Assembly (NCBI RefSeq): GCF_030848575.1 | Contig: NZ_JAVDDX010000002.1 | Coordinates: forward strand, 1,054,001-1,118,000 | Source: Haloarcula sp. H-GB4 | GTDB lineage: Archaea > Halobacteriota > Halobacteria > Halobacteriales > Haloarculaceae | Length of the DNA stretch: 64,000 bases | Reading direction: 5' to 3' | Part shown: piece after piece, positions 8,320 to 15,217 of the stretch | How the letters are laid out: each line of letters starts with the position of its first letter | Numbering within the stretch: the stretch's first letter is position 1 | Translations under genes and position numbers: made by a program | Notes under the pieces: generated by a model | Seen by the model: the letters and a program-made list of their open reading frames with translations, nothing else | Told to the model about the DNA's origin: nothing | Database searches by the model: none

Positions 8320-8760
8320 ATGCCGACCATCGCCGAGACGCACATCGTCAACCGCGAGCGCGTCCAACCGACCCACGCCAACAACTACAACAGCGCCCAC
8401 GGGGGAATCGTCATGAAGTGGATGGACGAGATCGGCGCTATGTCGGCCATGCGGGCCGCCAGAGAATCCTGCGTGACCGCGCAGATGTCTCGCGTCGACT
8501 TCGAACGACCGATTCCAATCGGCGACACTGCCCTCATCGACTCCTACGCCTACGCTACGGGCCGAACCAGCGTCCGAGTCCGCATAGAGGTCGCGCGCGA
8601 GGAGCCACACACGGGCGAAACTGAGGAGACGACCAGCGCGTACGCCACCTTCGTCGCCGTCGACGACGGGAAACCGACGCCCGTCCCCGAACTGACTGCC
8701 GAGAGCGAGGAGTGCAAACGGTTGCGCGAAACGGCACTTGCAGAAGAGCCGGATCAGTAG
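8320..8760 (+). CDS. Acyl-CoA thioesterase, hotdog fold
   Basis: 146 residues with the acyl-CoA hydrolase signature NNYNSAHGGIVMKWMDEIGAMSA (Asn/His and Asp region), followed by AQMSRVDFERPIPIGD and YAYATGRTSVRVRIEV, typical of the YciA/BACH group. It hydrolyses acyl-CoA thioesters in the cytoplasm; chain-length preference unknown. The start at 8320 follows a strong GAGGAGGT-like Shine-Dalgarno sequence at 8312-8319, unusual in this mostly leaderless region. Confidence 0.9.
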   Translation: MPTIAETHIVNRERVQPTHANNYNSAHGGIVMKWMDEIGAMSAMRAARESCVTAQMSRVDFERPIPIGDTALIDSYAYATGRTSVRVRIEVAREEPHTGETEETTSAYATFVAVDDGKPTPVPELTAESEECKRLRETALAEEPDQ

Positions 8761-8832
8761 CAGTCGACAACCGGTAGCATAACGTCACCGCCTGGCCACT
8801 AACTGCGGCTCTCTGTAGTCAAGTAGCGACTG

Positions 8833-9096
8833 CTACGGTGTTTCAAAGTAATCGAGCATATCCAGCACCGCGCCCATGATGAAACTGATGACACTGATGA
8901 CCAGAACAAGCCCAGTGAGAAGTGTCGAAATCGGAGGGTTCAGCAGAAACTGGAAGCCAGCGATAAAAACGCAGGTAACCATCCCGACGACCAAGAGAAA
9001 CGACCCTGCGCTTGGGTCCTCACCGGTGAGAAATTCGAGGCCATTGAGGAAGCCCGACGTCTGTGGCTGTTGTTCCTCAACGACGTCCTCACTCAT
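8833..9096 (-). CDS. Small two-TM membrane protein
   Basis: 87 residues: acidic N-terminus, then two hydrophobic segments (SFLLVVGMVTCVFIAGFQFLL and LLTGLVLVISVISFIMGAVL). Its start codon overlaps the stop of the upstream gene as ATGA (9093-9096), so the two are translationally coupled. No recognised family. A structural or accessory membrane role is likely. Confidence 0.7.
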   Translation of the reverse strand: MSEDVVEEQQPQTSGFLNGLEFLTGEDPSAGSFLLVVGMVTCVFIAGFQFLLNPPISTLLTGLVLVISVISFIMGAVLDMLDYFETP

Positions 9097-9329
9097 TGGT
9101 CGGCCTCAGACTGTGCCGTCGCTGCCTCCTGAATAATCTGTACGAGATGCGATACCCAGAGTCCGCCGGTAAATCCGAATAGTGCGGAGACGACGACGGC
9201 TTTGGTGAGGGTGCCAAGCGGAGAGGCTGCCGCTACCAGACAGAGCGCTCCGAAGAGGAGCATCATGCCGTACTGGATTCTTGTGTCGAGGTCAATGCGT
9301 GCAATGGTCTGCGTGAAGCTTGAGCTCAT
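9093..9329 (-). CDS. Small two-TM membrane protein, coupled to next gene
   Basis: 78 residues from MSSSFTQTIARIDLDTRI; two hydrophobic stretches (YGMMLLFGALCLVAAASPL and AVVVSALFGFTGGLWVSHLV) and a short C-terminal tail. ATG 9329 was chosen because the in-frame upstream extension is His/Pro-rich and unlike a membrane protein start. It shares a 4-bp ATGA overlap with the following gene, forming a two-gene unit. Not recognised. Confidence 0.65.
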   Translation of the reverse strand: MSSSFTQTIARIDLDTRIQYGMMLLFGALCLVAAASPLGTLTKAVVVSALFGFTGGLWVSHLVQIIQEAATAQSEADQ

Positions 9330-9409
9330 ATGGCGGTGGTGGTGGCTGGTCGGGACGTGATTACGCGGCGGTTGATACATGATGTGAATCGACGGCAACA
9401 CCTGGGCAG

Positions 9410-9607
9410 TTAGCGTCCGCTTGGAGCAGCCGTTTGATTTCGCGGTGCGAAGTGAGGCCGCGGATGTGTGGGCCAGAAACCGATAAACTGGTCCGACTGT
9501 TTGTCGCCGCGGAGGGCGTAGAAATACAGCGTCAGCGCAACGGACGCCGGAGCGGCGGTCGCTTCAGCTTGCGAGGCCGCGTCTATCTTTCCCTGCGTGG
9601 TACTCAC
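9410..9607 (-). CDS. Possible 65-aa leaderless gene of unknown function
   Basis: A GTG at 9607 opens 65 codons (VSTTQGKIDAASQAEATAAP...). A TATA-like GGATATACC on the minus strand (9630-9638) lies about 25-30 nt upstream, the spacing of a leaderless transcript. The N-terminal half looks protein-like, with a short hydrophobic run, while the C-terminal part (PTHPRPHFAPRNQTAAPSGR) looks like non-coding read-through. It could be the truncated head of a decayed gene. Confidence 0.3.
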   Translation of the reverse strand: MSTTQGKIDAASQAEATAAPASVALTLYFYALRGDKQSDQFIGFWPTHPRPHFAPRNQTAAPSGR

Positions 9608-9609
9608 AT

Positions 9610-9947
9610 GCAATGTTAGGCCTACTCCGGTATATCCCTTTGCAAGGGGTCAGCAGAACTGGCGACCTCAAATGTCCCCAGTCGGTCAACCGTCGGGATT
9701 GCAACTGCCACTAGCAACACTATCCACTTACGAACCACTAGGAGCCTGCGCGGTTGGTTCTCTTGGAGAAAGTCTCATTGAAACACACGCGGCGGGATTG
9801 CGCAGAGATGAAACTCCACGAAGCTCGTTCGTCGCAGAAAGCATAGGCTGGAATTTGAACCAGAGATTCAAATCCTGGAGCAGTCTCTCACATCGACACG
9901 TGACGTGGCGCGACGAGACGCGCTACTTGCAGGTTGTCTCCAAGAAG
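9610..9947. other. Gene-poor spacer next to tRNA-Thr
   Basis: About 340 bp without a convincing gene, AT-richer than the surroundings. It holds the promoter of the small minus-strand ORF and a tRNA 3'-end-like fragment at about 9841-9866, where GGAATTTGAA is followed after CCAGAGA by TTCAAATCC, forming an imperfect inverted repeat. It reads as an eroded insertion scar. Confidence 0.4.
9841..9866 (-). repeat. Partial tRNA 3' end (T-arm plus acceptor remnant)
   Basis: On the minus strand CTGGTTCAAATTCCAGCCTATGC resembles the T-arm and acceptor end of the intact tRNA-Thr 107 bp away (CCGGATTCAAATTCCGGCCTAGGC). The T-stem carries paired substitutions (CCGG/CCGG to CTGG/CCAG), so it may derive from a different tRNA isoacceptor rather than simple decay. 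No 5' half is visible. Confidence 0.45.
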
Positions 9948-10019
9948 AGCCTAGGCCGGAATTTGAATCCGGGGTCTCGTCCTTACCAAGGACGCGCTTT
10001 ACCGCTAAGCTACCCAGGC
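9948..10019 (-). tRNA. tRNA-Thr (anticodon GGT)
   Basis: 72-nt cloverleaf on the minus strand: acceptor GCCTGGG pairs with CCTAGGC plus discriminator T, D-arm with AGCTTAGCGGT, anticodon stem CGTCC/GGACG around loop TTGGTAA giving anticodon GGT, T-arm CCGGATTCAAATTCCGG. CCA is not encoded. A TATA-like TTTAGAC on the minus strand near 10045-10052 lies about 27 nt upstream. Confidence 0.95.
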
Positions 10020-10086
10020 ACGCATCAATGTGTATCCGGCAATTGTCTAAAGTCGTTTCGATTCGGGGCCGGTGTGTCGATTAGTA

Positions 10087-10743
10087 TCAGTGGTCGGCGG
10101 CGGCCTCGGTTCCGTCCCCGGATGGCTGTTCGGCCCCTGCCCGCGCTCGGAGCGCATCGGCGACCTCCTCACCGAGCAACTCGTCGTTCGGTGGAAGGCC
10201 GTCGACGGCCAGTTCAGTCGCGTACTCGCGGAGTGTCGGGGTGGGTCGGATGCTTGCGGCGGTAACACCGGCGACCACGGCGAGCTCCAGAATGTCCGTT
10301 TCGAGCGCGGTGTCGAGGCTTTCATCGTCAGTCGTCTGACGGACTGTCTGGTCGTGGCCGAACGAACGGACGACAGAGACAGCGGCGTCGGCAGCTTCGG
10401 TTCTGGCAAGTAGGTAGAACCCACGCGAGACGAGGATATCGGCGATGAGGATATCCAGGTCGGCTGTGTCGCGGTCGCCGTTGACCCAGGGGTCGTCGTG
10501 GGCCAGTTGGCGAGTGAGCGAGAGCCCCTCGTAGATGAGTTGGACGCCGGCGGCTCTGTCAGCGACGCCGTCAGCCAAGTCAACCGGTGGGTCGCTGGTT
10601 GCGCCCGCGCTGACGAGCGTGAGGACGCCTGGCGCCAGCGACGCGTCGTCAAGGCGAGCGTCGATCCGCTCGTGAAGCCGGTCAGGCTCGACATCGTCGA
10701 CCGCCGCCAACGCCGCTCGGCGAACTGCCGCCACTTCCTCCAT
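10087..10743 (-). CDS. Haloarchaeal conserved all-helical protein (isoprenoid-synthase-like?)
   Basis: 218 residues, almost entirely helix-forming, beginning MEEVAAVRRAALAAVDDVEPDRL. It matches a conserved haloarchaeal protein family of unknown function (I believe DUF7114, from memory). The segment DILIADILVSRGFYLLARTEA resembles helices of trans-prenyltransferase-fold proteins such as the small subunit of heptaprenyl diphosphate synthase, but no DDxxD metal-binding motif is present. Divergent from the crotonase gene with 60 bp between. A regulatory or scaffold subunit is one possibility. Confidence 0.7.
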   Translation of the reverse strand: MEEVAAVRRAALAAVDDVEPDRLHERIDARLDDASLAPGVLTLVSAGATSDPPVDLADGVADRAAGVQLIYEGLSLTRQLAHDDPWVNGDRDTADLDILIADILVSRGFYLLARTEAADAAVSVVRSFGHDQTVRQTTDDESLDTALETDILELAVVAGVTAASIRPTPTLREYATELAVDGLPPNDELLGEEVADALRARAGAEQPSGDGTEAAADH

Positions 10744-10803
10744 TATGAGGGTCTAGCGACGGGAAGGGCAAAGACCTTTGGAAACCGCAGAGTCACAGCA
10801 GCC

Positions 10804-11478
10804 ATGGTACAGACCACGAGCGGCGATGATATCCGGACCCTGACGCTCGACCGGCCCGACCAGCGTAATGCGCTGACCAGCACGGCGCTGCGTGACCTCG
10901 AAGCGGCAGTCGAGTCAGCGACCGAGCCAGTGCTGTATCTCCACGGCGCTGGCGAGGCGTTCTGTGCCGGCGCGGACCTGGACGAGGTCAAGGCTCTCGA
11001 TTCAGAGAGCGCTGAGGCGTTCGCAGCGCTGGGTCAGCGGGTCGCCCGGACGCTCGAATCCTACGACGGAGCGGTCGTCGCCGGTATCGACGGCGCAGCA
11101 CGGGGCGGCGGCGTCGAACTGGCGCTGGCCTGTGATATCCGTGTCGCGACGCCAGACACGACGCTGGCGGAAACAGGGGTCAAACTCGGCCTCTTTGGTG
11201 CGTGGGGCGGGACAGCGCGGCTCCCCGACATCGTCGGGACCGGCGATGCGCTCGACATCGCGCTCTCCGGCCGAACGCTCGACGCCGAGACGGCGCTACA
11301 GATGGGGCTGGTCTCGCGGGTGGCTACGGAGCCTCGGGCTGTCGCTGAAGAGGTGGCGGCTGTCGATGCGGACGCGCTTCGAGTGCTGAAGGCACGGATG
11401 CGAGACGATGCGGACAGGGAAACACAGGAGCGCCGCGAACAACAGGCCTTCGCCGACCTCAACGCGAAGCCTGAGTAG
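10804..11478 (+). CDS. Enoyl-CoA hydratase/isomerase (crotonase) family protein
   Basis: 224 residues, short for the family (usually about 260). N-terminal LTLDRPDQRNALT, oxyanion-hole CAGADL at 54-59 and ARGGGVELALACD are clear. Glu105, equivalent to the first catalytic Glu of enoyl-CoA hydratase, is present. Aligning LAETGVKLGL with the usual FGQPEVNLGI places Gly125 where the second catalytic Glu belongs. The protein may be an isomerase or another crotonase activity rather than a classical hydratase. The C-terminal helical trimerisation part is abbreviated. Divergent neighbour is the helical DUF protein. Confidence 0.85.
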   Translation: MVQTTSGDDIRTLTLDRPDQRNALTSTALRDLEAAVESATEPVLYLHGAGEAFCAGADLDEVKALDSESAEAFAALGQRVARTLESYDGAVVAGIDGAARGGGVELALACDIRVATPDTTLAETGVKLGLFGAWGGTARLPDIVGTGDALDIALSGRTLDAETALQMGLVSRVATEPRAVAEEVAAVDADALRVLKARMRDDADRETQERREQQAFADLNAKPE

Positions 11479-11516
11479 GAAAGGGTACAAGACGACGCCT
11501 CGCATACGGACCGCCA

Positions 11517-12287
11517 ATGGTCGACTGTGAGTACTGCGCGGAATCGTTCGACGGTGACGACGCCTATCTCGACCACCTCGCCGAGACCCACGACGGCGAG
11601 CTGGGTGCGATTGACCGACGGCGCGTCGAGGAGCACACCGGTGATGAGGCGGGGAATGCCCTCCCGGTCGGGCCGATTGTTATCGGCGTTGTCGTGGTGT
11701 TTGCTATCGGGCTCACAGTGTACGTGACTCAGTTGAGCGGTGGCGACGGCGGCAGCGACGCAGACCTCATTGGGACAGCGGGCGCACAGCCGCTTTCGGC
11801 AGTCGAAGCCACTGGGGTCGAAGCGTCGTCACTGGACGACACCGGCGACAGTGACCGACTGGCCGGTGTCGAACAGTTCCCGAACCGGGGGAACAATCAC
11901 GTCGAAGACGGGAGTGCGATCGACTACCAGCGGTTCCCGCCGCTCTCTGGGACACATTACGCCTCAGCGGAGGAGGCAGGCTTTTACGAGGCGACACCAC
12001 TGCTTGGCTCGCTCGTCCACACGCTCGAACACGGCGCGGTTATCGTCTACTACGACCCCGACGAGGTCTCGCCTGCAGCCAGACAGAGCCTTCGAGAATT
12101 CTCCAGTGTCCATACCGGCACTTGGCGGAGCGTCGTCGCCGTCCCGAACCCCAACGACGACCCACGAGCGACCTACGTTGTGACGGCATGGCAGCACGAA
12201 CTAACGATGGACAGCTACGACGCCGAAACGATCCACGCATTCCTCTCGGAGTATCTGGGTCGCGGCCCGGAGAACCCGGTTCGCTAG
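11517..12287 (+). CDS. C2H2 zinc finger - TM - DUF3105 protein
   Basis: 256 residues. The N-terminus is a C2H2 finger (Cys4, Cys7, His20, His25 in DCEYCAESFDGDDAYLDHL then AETH), followed by one transmembrane helix at about 50-70 (VGPIVIGVVVVFAIGLTVYV) and an extracytoplasmic DUF3105 domain at about 125-250 with conserved SGTHYAS and LEHGAVIVYY. The finger should face the cytoplasm and DUF3105 the outside. DUF3105 is of unknown function; the His-containing HTLEHGAV motif suggests metal binding. It follows the crotonase by 38 bp on the same strand. Confidence 0.85.
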   Translation: MVDCEYCAESFDGDDAYLDHLAETHDGELGAIDRRRVEEHTGDEAGNALPVGPIVIGVVVVFAIGLTVYVTQLSGGDGGSDADLIGTAGAQPLSAVEATGVEASSLDDTGDSDRLAGVEQFPNRGNNHVEDGSAIDYQRFPPLSGTHYASAEEAGFYEATPLLGSLVHTLEHGAVIVYYDPDEVSPAARQSLREFSSVHTGTWRSVVAVPNPNDDPRATYVVTAWQHELTMDSYDAETIHAFLSEYLGRGPENPVR

Positions 12288-12309
12288 CGGCTAAAACGAG
12301 GGGAAAGGA

Positions 12310-13143
12310 TCAGTACAGCGGGTCCGGACCCGGCGGCATCGCTCGCTTGTGGGCGCTCGATTCGTACATCTCGCGAACAGTCTCGACGACATCGATCGGG
12401 ACACCGAGCCGGTCGGCTGTCGCGGCCGCCGGAACACCACCGTCGATGTGCAGAGCAAGGATGGAGTCAAGTGTGTCGTAGTCCATCCCCATCTCGTCGG
12501 CGTCGGTCTGACCGGCCCACATCTCGGCGCTGGCGGTCTTCTCCGCAAGGTCATCGGGAACGCCGACGTGTTTCGCCAGCTGCCGGACCTGTTGCTTGTA
12601 CAGCGCCGCGATGGGATGGCAGTCGACCGCACCGTCGCCGTACTTCGTGTAGTAGCCGACCAGTGCCTCGCTCCGGTTCCCGGTGCCCAGAACCAGCGCC
12701 TGCTCGTGGTTGCCGACGAGATAGTTCAGCACCGCCCGACAGCGAACCCGGAGGTTGCCGACGGCGAGCTGGTCGCCCTCGGCGTCGGGGTAGGCGTCGA
12801 GGAACGCGTCGACCAGCGGATTGATCGCGATGACGTCGTACTCAATCCCAAGCAGGTCGTTTGCCACCCGCTCGGCGTCGCTCATGTTGTCAGCACGGTT
12901 GACCTCGCTGGGCATTACGAGTCCGTGAACGGCGTCACGGCCAAGCGCTTCGACGGCCAGATGCGAGACGAGCGTGCTGTCGATGCCGCCCGAGAGCCCC
13001 ATCACCACGGTGTCGACACCGGCGGCGTCGACCTGTGCCTCGATGAACGAGGTGATATGGTCGCGGTGCGCCTCCAACTCAGCCTCGGAGAACGTCAGGT
13101 TCAGCGGCTCATCGGCACGGACAATGGATTCGGCCGTTGCCAT
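12310..13143 (-). CDS. nadE: NH3-dependent NAD+ synthetase
   Basis: 277 residues. N-type ATP pyrophosphatase P-loop SGGIDST at about 50-56, then LVMPSEVNRADNMSDAE, LVLGTGNRSEALVGYYTKYGDG (NAD binding and dimer signature) and EKTASAEMWAGQTDADEMG. Converts deamido-NAD+ to NAD+ using ATP and ammonia, the last step of NAD biosynthesis. No glutaminase domain is fused, so ammonia or a separate glutaminase is the nitrogen source. Monocistronic, facing away from tRNA-Gly. Confidence 0.95.
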   Translation of the reverse strand: MATAESIVRADEPLNLTFSEAELEAHRDHITSFIEAQVDAAGVDTVVMGLSGGIDSTLVSHLAVEALGRDAVHGLVMPSEVNRADNMSDAERVANDLLGIEYDVIAINPLVDAFLDAYPDAEGDQLAVGNLRVRCRAVLNYLVGNHEQALVLGTGNRSEALVGYYTKYGDGAVDCHPIAALYKQQVRQLAKHVGVPDDLAEKTASAEMWAGQTDADEMGMDYDTLDSILALHIDGGVPAAATADRLGVPIDVVETVREMYESSAHKRAMPPGPDPLY

Positions 13144-13294
13144 GTCTTCTAGTTGGACGGACGGAACTAATACCCATCTATCGACGTGATATTTTCGGAC
13201 ACGCGTCCAGTCAAAACGCTACGTTCAAGTGCAGTCACTGTTGACAGTTCGGTACGGGGTTCGCAGGTCCGACTGACCTGCAGTCTACCACAAC

Positions 13295-13305
13295 GCGCCG
13301 GTGGT
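13295..13305 (+). repeat. Second copy of the tRNA-Gly 5' end
   Basis: GCGCCGGTGGT here is identical to the first 11 nt of tRNA-Gly at 13350, 55 nt downstream. Between the two lies a perfect hairpin GCGGTTCC-GAA-GGAACCGC at 13308-13326. Confidence 0.5.
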
Positions 13306-13349
13306 GAGCGGTTCCGAAGGAACCGCGAGCCTCGGCGCGACTGCAACGA

Positions 13350-13420
13350 GCGCCGGTGGTCCAGTGGTAGGACATTGCCTTCCCAAGGCAATAGCCCGGG
13401 TTCAATTCCCGGCCGGCGCA
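13350..13420 (+). tRNA. tRNA-Gly (anticodon CCC)
   Basis: 71-nt cloverleaf: acceptor GCGCCGG pairs with CCGGCGC plus discriminator A; D-loop TCCAGTGGTAGGA; anticodon stem TTGCC/GGCAA around TTCCCAA (anticodon CCC); T-arm CCGGGTTCAATTCCCGG. CCA not encoded. Fragments of both its ends are repeated close by (13295-13305 and 13472-13485). Confidence 0.95.
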
Positions 13421-13471
13421 TTCCTTGCATTCATTCGCCGCCCGATGTTCGCGAACCAGTGGTTCGCTCAC

Positions 13472-13485
13472 TCCCGGCCGGCGCA
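13472..13485 (+). repeat. Second copy of the tRNA-Gly 3' end
   Basis: TCCCGGCCGGCGCA repeats the last 14 nt of tRNA-Gly (13407-13420) 65 nt further on; the bases after it (CTCCC versus TTCC) also resemble each other. The intervening DNA contains the palindrome GCGAACCA-G-TGGTTCGC at 13451-13467. This could be an old attachment-site copy or a duplication relic. Confidence 0.5.
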
Positions 13486-13571
13486 CTCCCTTCTGTCGTT
13501 TGCCACTGTGAGCGACACAACCCGCGGACCGCGGGATACTTGTTGGGGCCGGGCATATCCAGAGCCAACAG

Positions 13572-14579
13572 ATGGACGCGCCGCTGTGGACGGAGACACA
13601 CGCCCCGGAGTTGTCGGATATCCGCCAGCCAAAGGCTCGCGAGCACCTGCAGGGAGCCATCGAGGAGCCGATGAATCTCCTGGTCCACGGGCCGAAAGGA
13701 AGCGGGAAGACGGCCGCTGTCCGGGCCTTTGCCCGGGAGGTCCACGAGAATCCCGACGCGGACTTTACCGAACTCAACATGGCCGATGTGTTCGGCATGA
13801 CAAAAAAAGAGGTCGCGAACGACCCGCGGTTCGCGTCGTTCATCGACAGCAAGCGACGGCGCGAGTCCTCGAAGGCCGACCTCATCAACCACGTGCTCAA
13901 GGAGTCCGCGAGCTACTCGCCGGTGTCAGGCAGCTACAAGACCATTCTGCTGGACAACGCCGAAGGGATGCGCGAGGACTTCCAGCAGGCACTGCGTCGG
14001 GTGATGGAGCAGTACTACGAAGCGACGCAGTTCGTCATCGCGACGCGTCAGCCCTCGGCTGTTATCCCGCCGATTCGCTCGCGGTGTTTCCCGGTCGTGA
14101 TGCGCGAGCCGACCCACGAGGAAACAGCCTCGGTACTGGAGGATATCGTCACCGCAGAGGGCGTCGATCACGACGACGACGGTATCGAGTACGTCGCCGG
14201 CTACGCGGAGGGGGACCTCCGGACAGCAGTACTGGCCGCCCAGACTACCGCTGAAGCCGAGGGTGAGGTGACGATGGACGCCGCCTTCGAGACGCTGAAC
14301 GCCGTCGAAGCCGACGACCAGGTCGAGCAGATGATCGACGCGGCCGAAGACGGGCGCTTTACCGACGCTCGATCGACGCTCGATGACCTGCTCGTCGACG
14401 AAGGGTACGGTGCGTCCGACATCCTCGATGACATGCTGGAAGTGGCCCGGTCACGCTACTCCGGGGACCGGCTGGCCGAAATCCACACGATGGCCGGCGA
14501 GACGGATATGGCGCTCGTCGACGCGGCAAACGAGCGAATCCATCTCTCACACCTCCTCACACAGCTGGGCGGGCAGTAA
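13572..14579 (+). CDS. rfcC: Replication factor C small subunit 2 (clamp loader, RfcC type)
   Basis: 335 residues. AAA+ module with Walker A GPKGSGKT at 40-47 and the SRC arginine-finger motif at 170-172, then the C-terminal collar domain. The Walker B region reads LLDNAEGM (128-135) where ordinary RFC small subunits have LDEAD, so the catalytic Glu position is Asn129. It loads PCNA onto primed DNA with the RfcA and RfcB subunits. Divergent second small subunits of this type are known in haloarchaea and Methanosarcina. The start at 13572 follows a GATACTTG promoter-like element about 35 nt upstream. Confidence 0.9.
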   Translation: MDAPLWTETHAPELSDIRQPKAREHLQGAIEEPMNLLVHGPKGSGKTAAVRAFAREVHENPDADFTELNMADVFGMTKKEVANDPRFASFIDSKRRRESSKADLINHVLKESASYSPVSGSYKTILLDNAEGMREDFQQALRRVMEQYYEATQFVIATRQPSAVIPPIRSRCFPVVMREPTHEETASVLEDIVTAEGVDHDDDGIEYVAGYAEGDLRTAVLAAQTTAEAEGEVTMDAAFETLNAVEADDQVEQMIDAAEDGRFTDARSTLDDLLVDEGYGASDILDDMLEVARSRYSGDRLAEIHTMAGETDMALVDAANERIHLSHLLTQLGGQ

Positions 14580-14725
14580 GGGCCGGCGTCCAGCCGCTAT
14601 CGCTCTGGCAGTGTTGTACCGGACACAGCTAAGCGCTACAGCACGTTCTCGTTCCATCACCGAACCACGGCACGGCGCGGCCACACGGAATCGCGGACGG
14701 AGACGGCGTCAGCCGCTTCGAAATC

Positions 14726-14733
14726 CTTTTACG
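14726..14733 (+). promoter_or_regulatory. TATA-like element of the S24e operon
   Basis: CTTTTACG 32-39 nt before the S24e ATG, likely driving S24e-S27ae-kae1/bud32. Confidence 0.45.
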
Positions 14734-14764
14734 CGCTTCGGCGGGTAGATACGGACAACGAACC

Positions 14765-15073
14765 ATGGATATCGACATCATCGAAGAAGACGAGAATCCC
14801 ATGTTGCACCGCACGGACGTCCGGTTCGAGGTCGTCCACGACGAAGCCACCCCTTCCCGTCTCTCTGTCCGCGACTCTCTTGCGGCCACGCTGAACAAGG
14901 ACGCCGAAGAAGTCGTCATCCACAAGCTCGACACCAAGTTCGGGATGCGGAAGACGGTCGGCTACGCGAAGGTCTACGACAACCCCGAGTACGCCCGCGA
15001 CGTCGAGCAGGACCACATGCTCGAACGCAACAAGATCGTCGCTGACGGCGAAGAGGAAGCGGAGGAAGCATAG
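14765..15073 (+). CDS. rps24e: Small ribosomal subunit protein eS24
   Basis: 102 residues: MDIDIIEEDENPMLHRTDVRF start, then LDTKFGMRKTVGYAKVYDN, the signature of S24e, and an acidic C-terminus (DGEEEAEEA) typical of halophiles. Component of the 30S subunit. Its stop TAG at 15071-15073 abuts the ATG of the S27ae gene, so the two are translationally linked. Confidence 0.97.
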   Translation: MDIDIIEEDENPMLHRTDVRFEVVHDEATPSRLSVRDSLAATLNKDAEEVVIHKLDTKFGMRKTVGYAKVYDNPEYARDVEQDHMLERNKIVADGEEEAEEA

Positions 15074-15208
15074 ATGCCACACAACGAGTACTACAGCGAC
15101 GACGGCGAACTCGACCGTGAGACCTGTCCTCGGTGCGGTGACACCGTCCTCGCCGAGCACGAGGACCGCCAGCACTGCGGCAAGTGCGGCTACACCGAGT
15201 GGAAGTAA
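15074..15208 (+). CDS. rps27ae: Small ribosomal subunit protein eS31 (S27ae)
   Basis: 44 residues starting immediately after the S24e stop. The zinc ribbon is complete: TCPRCGD (Cys18, Cys21) and [11 protein letters not shown] (Cys36, Cys39). The S24e-S27ae-Kae1 order is a conserved archaeal cluster. Too short for most length cut-offs. Confidence 0.95.
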   Translation: MPHNEYYSDDGELDRETCPRCGDTVLAEHEDRQHCGKCGYTEWK

Positions 15209-15217
15209 GGCCGCCCG

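Noticed and set aside
9597..10265. 222-codon plus-strand frame covering tRNA-Thr
   Set aside because: It runs through the tRNA and opposite a real gene; the sequence has no domain pattern.
13308..13467. Hairpins around tRNA-Gly as a transposon's inverted ends
   Set aside because: The two palindromes differ in sequence and no transposase or target duplication is present.
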